Made by a program: the position numbers and the translations under genes
From: Macrostomum hystrix
Lineage: Eukaryota; Platyhelminthes; Macrostomidae
DNA: 64,000 nt
Direction: 5' to 3'
NCBI GenBank assembly: GCA_950097015.1
Contig: CATNEN010000029.1
Location: 4,979,501 to 5,043,500 of the forward strand
The notes under the pieces: model-generated
What the model saw: only the letters and a program-made list of their open reading frames with translations
What the model was told of the DNA's origin: nothing
Database searches by the model: none
Shown here: in pieces, positions 13,066 through 23,300 of the stretch
Layout: each line of letters opens with the position of its first letter
Numbering within the stretch: the stretch's first letter is position 1

Positions 13066-16000
13066 CTGCAATGTGAAATAGTTCTTGGGTGAGACAAAAT
13101 TGCAGGCAGAAAAACAGTCGACTATTACTGAGTATTAGAACATATAAGATTCAGTGATAAAAATGTAATTACGTAAAAATAGTTTTAGATACGTGAATCT
13201 TGCCTAGAAACCATGAGATGATTTTTAGAAATTTGACACGTGGACACCATATGTGGAAATCCGGACATTTATGAAAGGTGGACACTATAGAACGGTTCTA
13301 AGAAAGCTGGACACTATAGAACGATTCTAAGAAAGCTGGACACTAAAGAACCATTTTAAGAAAGCTGGACACTATAGAACCATTCTAAGAAAGCTGGACA
13401 CTATAAAACAGTTCAAAGAAAGCTGTCACTATAGAACCATTCTAAGAAAGCTGGACACTATAGACCATTCTAAGAAAGCTGGACACTATAGAACGATTCT
13501 AAGAAAGCTGGACACTGTAGAACAGTTCTAAGAAAGTTGGACACTATAGAACCATTCTAAGAAAGCTGGACACTATAGAACCATTCTAAGAAAGCTGGAC
13601 ACTATAGAACAGTTCTAAGAAAGTTGGACACTATAGAACCATTCTAAGAAAGCTGGACACCATAGAACCATTCTAAGAAAGCTGTCACTATAGAACTATT
13701 CAAGAAAGCTGGACACTATAGAACCATCCTAAGAAAGCTGTCACTATAGAACAGTTCTAAGAAAGCTGGACACTATAGAACCATTCTAACAAAGCTGGAC
13801 ACTATAGAAACATTCTAAGAAAGCTGGACACTATAGAACCATTCTAAGAAAGCTAGACACTATAGAACGATTCTAAGAAAGCTGGACACTATAGAACCAT
13901 TCTAAGAAAGCTGGACACTATAGAACCATTCTAAGAAAGCTGGACACTATAGAACCATTCTAAGAAAGCTGGACACTATAGAACCATTCTAAGAAAGCTG
14001 GACACTATAGAACCATTCTAAGAAAGTTATAATCGAAACCGAAAACGATTTTTTAGAACGTGAATCCAGCTTCATTTAGAAATTTAGACTATTTGAGAAA
14101 TTATACTGCTAACTATGTTTAACCTTTCGTGAGAAACTATTCAAAGAAAGTCCAATTAATAAAAAGGTAATCATTAGGAAATAGGACAGAGGGGATAAGG
14201 TGGCGCTAATGACAGCTGCAGCTGAATAATCCGGGGGGTTTTCCGTCTGAAAAGTCCTGCCTGTTCTATTTTTAGCAACACACGCAGCTCTATGCACGCA
14301 CAGGCGTGAAGACAGTACCAAGGCACTCTACACAACCTGATTAAAGTAATGTACATGCGAATGCGGTTGGGCAAAGGCTGAAAGGCATTCTTTCAATACC
14401 TTAGATTGAGAGATAGAGAGAGAGGCCAGTTAGAACAGAACACATGGCGCCACGCAAAAGTTTTTTTCTAGTTTAGCAAGCCTGAAAAACTGATTGCCTT
14501 TAGCCTAGATGTTCTGTGTGAAATGCACGCGTCAGGTGCCTCGGCTAGTTCGTTGGAACAAAAATTCTGCTGTGACCTTAAAGATTATTTGAAGCCTCGA
14601 TGCCCGACCCTCAATGCCTATCTTTACCAGAGGCTAGAAGAAAGTACATTATTGTACTTCAAATCTCCTATTTCCCTGCACTTTGGCCATTAGTTGTTTC
14701 ATATTACACGCGAGTGATAGGTATAGAAGCCAGGCGAACAAGTAAGGGCAAAGGAAGTGACACTTTAGGCAAAGAATTATTCTCAAAATATAGTCACTCA
14801 CTGTGTACTATTAAAGTAGAAACTATGATATGAAGCAGCAAGGATTCCTGGTTTGGAAACTGACGATTCCCAGTTTGGAAACTGACGATTCCCAGTTTAG
14901 AAAATGACGATTCCTGGTTTGGAAACTGACGATTCCCAATTTGGAAACTGACGATTCCCAGTTTGGAAACTGACGATTCCTGGTTTGGAAACTGACGATT
15001 CCTGGTTTGGAAACTGACGATTCCCAATTTGGAAACTGACGATTCCTGGTTTGGAAACTGACGGTTCCTGGTTTGGAAACTGACGATTCCCAGTTTGGAA
15101 ACTGACGATTCCTAGTTTGGAAACTGACAATTACTAGTTTGGAAACTGACGATTCCCAGTTTGGAAACTGACGATTCCTAGTTTGTAAACTGACGATTCC
15201 TAGTTTGGAAACTGACGATTCCCAGTTTGGAAACTGACGATTCCCAGTTTGGAAACTGACGATTCCTGGTTTGGAAACTGACGATTCCCAGTTTGGAAAC
15301 TGACGATTCCTGGTTTGGAAACTGACGATTCCTGGTTTGGAAAGTGACAATTCCTAGTTTGGAAACTGACAATTACTAGTTTGGAAACTGACGATTCCCA
15401 GTTTGGAAACTGACGATTCCATGATTCCTATTTGGGAAAACAGACGATAACCACGAGACGGGTCCCTGAGCTTAGAAAAAAGAGGTACAGTTAAAAATAT
15501 AGAAGAGCTGACCTTTCTAGTCTGGCAGTGCTCCTTGGACTGGAATTCGGCCAGCATGATGGCTTGACCGTGGCCAACTGGCAGATGTGCCGGCAGACCC
15601 AGGGTGCCCAGAGTTGAATCCTTGACAAAGTACAAGCCTCCATCGGAGCAGTACAGGGCCCACTGTTCGTGGGCGTGAGCATAGTAGAGCAGGACAGTGT
15701 CACCCTTGCGAAAGCTGCAATGGCATAGGCAGACGGTGCGCTCCGGTGCGCCAGGCGGCAGGTGAGAATCGGCGAGCGATTGAGCAGTCTGCTCAGTGGA
15801 CACGTAGACGGATGTGACAGCGACGGTGGACTGTTGAAGCTGCTGCATCTGATTCTGCTGCAGCTGGTGATGAAGCTGAAGGTCTGGGTGGCCGGAGGTG
15901 CTCAAGCTGGCTGCGGCTTCCTGCTGATGCGGCATCGACAAGCGGCTGGGTACGACTGGCGACGTTGACAACGGGCTCTGACTGCCGCCGCCGCCGCCAC

Positions 16001-16764
16001 CGCCACCAGCTCGTTGATGAAGCCTGCGCATGAGTTCGTGATCCTTCATCATCTGCAGGTTCAATTCGGCCAGGCGTTGCTCCAATTCGCGAATTTTGGC
16101 GTCCTTGGACTCAGCCGGAGTCGGGCTGGCGGCGCGCAGCTCGGCCAGCTGATTGGCGAGGTCCTGATTCTCGCGGCGAAGCGCCTCCAACTCCTGCTCG
16201 TGCCGCAGGCGCTGATCAGCTAGAGCATTCTCAGTCTCTAAGCGATTGCTGTGCTTCAGCTTCTCAACTAACTGGGTATTTTCCGCTTTGGCTCGTTCCA
16301 GGCGATCGCGCCACACCTGGTCGATACTGCTGGCTCTGAGAGCCGGTGGCGGGATGAAGGGATTAAGAAGGCATCAGCTAGTGGACAGAAATGTCTGCGC
16401 TATGAGTGCAGGACCGTGATCTGGGAGGGGCCAAGACAACAGGACAATAATAGATGGATATACTGACAAGGACAAACAGATGGATATACTGACAAGGACA
16501 AACAGATGGATATACTGACAAGGACAAACAGATGGATATACTGACAAGGACAAACAGATGGATATACTGACAAGGACAAACAGACAGACAGCACAGACAG
16601 ACAGACACCGAGCACAGACAGACAGTCAGACACCCAGCACAGACAGACAGCACAGACAGACAGCACAGACAGACACACAGCACAGACAGACAGTCAGACA
16701 CCCAGCACAGACAGACAGACAGGCAGACAGACAGACACCGAGCACAGACAGTCAGACACCCAGC

Positions 16765-16807
<43 letters not shown>

Positions 16808-16809
16808 GC

Positions 16810-16852
<43 letters not shown>

Positions 16853-16949
16853 GCACAGACAGACAGCACAGACAGACAGCACAGACAGACAGCACAGACA
16901 GACAGCACAGACAGACAGCACAGACAGACAGCACAGACAGACACCCAGC

Positions 16950-16984
<35 letters not shown>

Positions 16985-17055
16985 GCACAGACAGACAGAC
17001 ACCCAGCACAGCACAGACAGACAGCACAGACAGTCAGCACAGACAGACACCCAGC

Positions 17056-17090
<35 letters not shown>

Positions 17091-17161
17091 GCACAGACAG
17101 ACAGACACCCAGCACAGCACAGACAGACAGCACAGACAGTCAGCACAGACAGACACCCAGC

Positions 17162-17196
<35 letters not shown>

Positions 17197-17219
17197 GCAC
17201 AGACAGACAGACACCCAGC

Positions 17220-17254
<35 letters not shown>

Positions 17255-17325
17255 GCACAGACAGACAGACACCCAGCACAGCACAGACAGACAGCACAGA
17301 CAGTCAGCACAGACAGACACCCAGC

Positions 17326-17360
<35 letters not shown>

Positions 17361-20300
17361 GCACAGACAGACAGACACCCAGCACAGCACAGACAGACAG
17401 ACAGACAGTCAGCACAGACAGACACCCAGCACTGTCGGGTTCAGACTGAACCTCCATAAAACCGCTCTTAATTGTTAGCCTAGCTTTTCCTTCCCCAGTT
17501 GATCCGCACGCTTCTAAAGATAGCAACACCCTTCTAGAATATTCTAGAATGCTTTCTTTAGCCCAGTACAGTAATGTCTAAGTTCAAAACCTCTAAATTG
17601 TATTCAAGAGACTAATGCACTATGCTCTCACGAGCCGTTCAACCGTTAACAATCTACAAATAAACTCTGCTAATAACCATCAACTACAGCTTTCGTAATA
17701 CAACTGACTTAACAACAACAAGCACAGACAAACAGCACAGACAGACACACAGCACAGACAGACACACAGCACAGACAGACACACAGCACAGACAGACAGA
17801 CAGCACACACAGCACTGATAGACAGACAGACACACAGACAGACAGACACCCAGCACAGCACAGACAGACAGACAGACAAAAATATAGCTTAATTAGGGGA
17901 TGAGTGACAGCGGTTTACGCGCTTGTTTCTTGTTTCTGGGGCAACCATGGCTTAGAAGGGTTGTTTTGAAATTTGAGGACCAAGACACAGTGATAGTTTA
18001 AACAGCCTGACGATGAGAAAGTCAGAGCAAATTTACCGCCACCCTGTGTGAGTGTGTACCTGCGTACCGTATCAGTGTGCGCGTGTGCTCAGTAGTCAGG
18101 GGAACTCACTTGCTGCGCTCATTGGCAGCGGCTTCAAGCTTTTTCTCGGCCTCCTCCAGCCGGTAGCGCTGCCTGTTATTCTCCTCTTCAAGGTCGCGCA
18201 GTCGGCCAGTGAGCTCGCTGCGCACATTCTCCTGCTCAAGCTCGTGCTCAACTAATAGGCGCCGATTTAAAGCGTCCAATTCTGCGGCGGCCTCTACTCG
18301 TTGACGTTGAAGTTGCTCCTGATAATCGGCTACAGCGCGATCATAGTCGCAGTTGGCCACCTGGGCGAGGTAAATAGAGAGTGGCTTTTCCATTGCTTTC
18401 AGTGATAAGCAAGCAATGAGTGATGATCAATAAGAGTCTTGGCCATAAACAATTTATTAATTAACTATAAAGGACAGTTCATTAGTATTGAATAACTTGT
18501 CAGGGTTTTGACCATAGACTATAGGGTGGGAGAATATCAACTACAGATTCAACTACAAACTGCATTATGGGCCATAAGCTATTGAGTGACAATCAAGAAG
18601 AGTAATGCTCACAGGCTATATGGTGATGGTCAACAAGAGTTTCGGCCATAAACTATTGAGTGATGACTGACTAAAGTTTTAGTCCTAAACTATTGCGTGA
18701 CATTTAAATAGAATTTTGGCCATAGAATGTTAAGATATTGAGTCTGACCAGAGCCAATATTGAATATTGAGTCTCACTGAGACAAGTCATGCTGAATAGC
18801 AGCAACTGGTTTTCTCGACGCACTCACCCTAAGCCTGTCAGCGTACTCGTGCAGCTCCGTAGTTAGACTGGCCACTTCGTCCTTCAGGGTGGCAATCTGA
18901 GATTCGTGCTCGCGTCGAACAGAATTCTCGGCGTCGCTAATCCACTGGGTGAGGCCGGCAGACCAGCGGCCGAATTCAGCCGTAGTGTCATCCAACTGTT
19001 GTCTAGTGTCAGTTAATTCGGCTCGCATAGATAAAATTATGCGCCCAGCAGCGACGCCGTAGTCGCTAACGAAGCGGCGCAAATTGATGCAGCCGACACA
19101 CTCCCCGCTGATTGAACCCGAGTCTGTCTGCTGCTGCTGCTGCTGTTGCTGACGTCCGCCGCTGTAGTATCGTCCAAAGTACAGTGGACTGCGCGGAGTG
19201 CCGCCAGAGCTCGAACCCGGGACCAAATGCGACTGCGAGTCATGCGAAGCGACGCCGGCGGGTTTGCCAAAGTCTGGGCAGGTGTAAAAATCGTCACCTC
19301 CCGGCGACAAATTCAGCGTTACCGGCAGCGAGGACAGACTGGCCGACGAGCCGTCAGTGATGGTGCGAACCCTGCGGCGCGTGGGAATGTCCATTGGCTG
19401 GCTGGCGTTGCCGGAGGCCTGCTGCTGCTGCTGATCGGCGAAGTCCTCTTCGCATAGGAAATTCTGCGAGCCGCTGTTGAATGTGTCCACGGACAGGACG
19501 CGGGAGCTGCGGAAGAGGCGGACACGGTAAATTTCATGCTCAGTTGGCTGGAGCTTAGCAATCCCGAGTAAGTTTATATCTAAAAGAGTTTCACCTGGGC
19601 GAGACTGTGTCCGCAGTTTTCATAGCTGTCGGGAACGAAATCGGCCTGCCGCGACTGCGAATGCCCACTCCGCCGCCGCCGGCAGCTTTGACATCGCCGC
19701 TGCTGTCGCCAACCCCGCCACCGCTGCTAACAAAATCCACGGCGCTGCGGCTCTCGTGAATTGGCGGCGGCGGCGGCTGCATCGGCAGATAGTGGCCACC
19801 GAGGCGACCGCCGATGGCGCGGCTGCCTAGCAGGAACTCGACGCTGCCGCAGGAGCGCGGCCTGAAAGCGCCCGCGTCGTCGCCGCATGGAGAATCCAGA
19901 GCCGCCGAAGCAGCCGAGCCGTCGCCATATTCAACAAAGTCTGGCGGCCCGCCAAGGCCGAAGCTGTGCCGACGGGGCAGCTGCCTGGAAAATGTTTTAA
20001 AGCGGCTACTAAGAAATGGGCTGATGAGCTCAAAATGAGCTCATACCTGATCCACCAAATGGGTTAATCCCTGATCCCCAAAATCAGTTCAACCCTGATC
20101 ATAGATAAACCCATGCAGGGGATGGGTTATGAAGCGTCACATTTAAGACACTAATCCGTATTCCCCATCATTCCCGATATGGGTTAATCCCTAATCCGAT
20201 ACGGGTTAATACCTAATCCGATATGGGTTAATCCCTAATCCGATATGGGTTAATACCTAATCCGATATGGGTTAATCCCTAATCCGATATGGGTTAATAC

Positions 20301-23300
20301 CTAATCCGATATGGGTTAATCCCTAATCCGATAGGGGTTAATACCTAATCCGATATGGGTTAATCCCTAATCCGATATGGGTTAATACCTAATCCGATAT
20401 GGGTTAATCCCTAATCCGATATGGGTTAATCCATAATCCCTAAATTTGAATCATCCCGGATCGCCAAAACTCTGATCATCCGATCGATTGCCCAAGCACG
20501 TCAGATTCGCACCTGGAAGCGGCAGCCGCTTCGGCTAGTCGACGAAATCTTCTAAACATCTCTTCAGCCGGGGCATTGTCGCGCACTGCAAGGTCGGCCC
20601 GCAGCTCCGGCACTCTGACAGCCAGAGCTTCCAGATCTGAGCGCGACACCTTCGGCAGGCCGGCGTCGAGGAGCTCGGGCGGCTTGTCGGCGAAGCTGAA
20701 GCTGCGATAAGCCAGCGAAGTAAAGAGAGACCGGAGCAGGTGGCCTCGCAGGGTCTGGGCCAAGTCCTTGCGCACCTTGCGCTCGCGATTGTGAAACTTC
20801 ATCGAGTCTGCCGACAGACTGCGAGTCCACTGCGGAGCGAGTGTTTTAGGTTGCTATGGCGACATTTCAAAGCAATCCTTTCACGTTTTTTAGTATAAAA
20901 CTTAATTGGCCCTCGAAATCAAGGTGGAGATTTTTTAGGGTGATTTTTTAGAATCAATCTAGGTTGAGATGTTGAGCATTACTAATAATAATAATAATTG
21001 CAGAAGAGCTGCCCGTTTCGCTGACTCCTGAGCACACATGCACACAGATTCTGTACGCAGGCACACGCTCACACAGGTGTGTACATCAGCCCTGACTTTC
21101 TCATCGTCAGGCAGTGTACACTTTCACTGTGCCTCGGAGGTTGGCCCTCAAGGGCGTAAATTGCACGACAAGCCCCCAAGCCTTCTCTCCGCGGCTGCGC
21201 CCCAAATAAATATGGCTTCGCCGCGGAATCGAGCTCAGGGACCTTGGCGCGAGAGGCAAAAGCGTTAACCGCTTAAAGCGTTAACTCTGCTACTGACCCC
21301 CCTTTTTAGTATCAATCTAGAAGACTATCAAACTTCATATTCGAGCAGGAACTCGATCTAATAAAACCAATAAACGGCCACCAACCTCATTATATTTGTG
21401 CGCAAACGACCTTCGCCGAACAATCTCAGCCAGAGCCAGGGCGTACAGCTTCGGCGAGCGTTCTGCCTGCTGTAGTAGGTCGTGAGCTCGAAGACTTCGC
21501 TGAACTTGGCTCTTTAATAAGTTGACGCGGTACTTGTTGTGACTGTAGTCGAGCTGGATTTTGGACAGCCATCTGAATGATTTTAGAAAATTAGATCGTG
21601 GCATTAAACACAACAGTGGATTATTGTTTAATTTCGTACATAAAAACGGAACAGCAGGCTTATAACTCTGTAGAATAATTAGATATTCCCAGATTTGGGA
21701 TTCGGTAGAATAGTTAGATATCCCAAGATTTGGGATTCTCTCGGGCATTTAAATATCCCAATATTCGAGATTCTTTGAAAAAATAAGATATCCCAAAACA
21801 TGGTAATCTGTGGATTATCGACGCATCCCTATATTTGGGATTCTCAAGGGATCAGAAAAGGGGTCGCGCAGAATCACCCAGAATATCTTGGTACTCACTT
21901 GAGTCGCCTGTGCAAATTAGCGGTGAACTCCTCCTTAGACCGCAGAATCCGCAGCCGTTTATCTCGAAGGGCCTCGTGCCGCTTGGCCATGTCCTGCAGC
22001 TGGGCCCGATGCGAGGCGCACAGATCGGCCAGCATGCCGGAGTCGCCGCGCAGGCTGAACCAGCGCTCCTGATTGGCCCGGAAGCCTTTAGCCGACTCGA
22101 CCTGCTCGGCCAATAGGTGCTGCGCCTCCTCGGCCAGGCGGTTGAGCTCTAGCAGCCGGTCCTCGAGTCCGCGCACCTCTCGATAAGACGCGTCCCTCGA
22201 CCTAGCGATGCATTTGCGATACTCGTCATTTAGCTGCTCAACTGAGGCTGATTGAATAGTCCGCAGGCCCTGCTCAAGGGCGTCCCGGACCCGGTGAAGA
22301 CCGCTGCCGCCGCCGCCTCCGCCGGCGGCCTCCTCGGCAGTCCGCTCTCCGCCGTCGTGCGATGAAATCCAAGCCAGCAGACAGACCTCGCCTGAACTAG
22401 TCGGCTGCAGGTGGGCTGGCGATGAAGGCGAAGTCGCGTCGGCTGCTGAGTCGTCTTCGGCGACCACCTGGCATGCGATCGACGATTGTAATTTTTGCTG
22501 GAAGAGCGATACTGAGCTTGGGGATTTGGGAGCTGGGAGAGCGATACTGAGCTTGGGGATTTGGGAGCTGGAAGAGCGATACTGAGCTTGGGGATTTGGG
22601 AGCTGGGAGAGCGATACTGAGCTTGGGGATTTGGGAGCTGGGAGAGCGATACTGAGCTAGGGGATTTGGGAGCTGGGAGAGCGATACTGAGCTTGGGGAT
22701 TTGGGAGCTGGAAGAGCGATACTGAGCTTGGGGATTTGGGAGCTGGGAGAGCGATACTGAGCTTGGGGATTTGGGAGCTGGGAGAGCGATACTGAGCTAG
22801 GGGATTTGGGAGCTGGGAGAGCGATACTGAGCTTGGGGATTTGGGAGCTGGGAGAGCGATAGTAAGCTTCGGGAGCTGGGAGAGCGATACTGAGCTAGGG
22901 GATTTGGGAGCTGGGAGAGCGATAGTAAGCTTCGGGAGCTGGGAGAGCTATAGTAAGCTTCGGGAGCTGGGAGAGCGATACTAAGTTAAGGGATTTGGGA
23001 GCTGGGAGAGCGATACTGAGCTAGGGGATTTGGGAGCTGGGAGAGCGATAGTAAGCTTCGGGAGCTGGGAGAGCGATACTAAGTTAAGGGATTTGGGAGC
23101 TGGGAGAGCGATACTGAGCTTGGGGATTTGGGAGCTGGGAGAGCGATACTGAGCTTGGGGATTTGGGAGCTGGGAGAGCAATACGGAGTTAGAAGATTTT
23201 GGACAAATAGACTGAGTCTGGGGATCTGGATTCTAATGGTTAGTATTTCCGTGAGTTTTATACAGAATCTTTCTCTGAATGTGAGCGAATCTGAATGACA

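Noticed and set aside
16558-17478. Gln/Thr/Asp- or Cys/Leu/Ser-rich proteins from the CAGA region
   Set aside because: Tetramer/pentamer microsatellite inside an RB1CC1 intron; all frames are open for compositional reasons.
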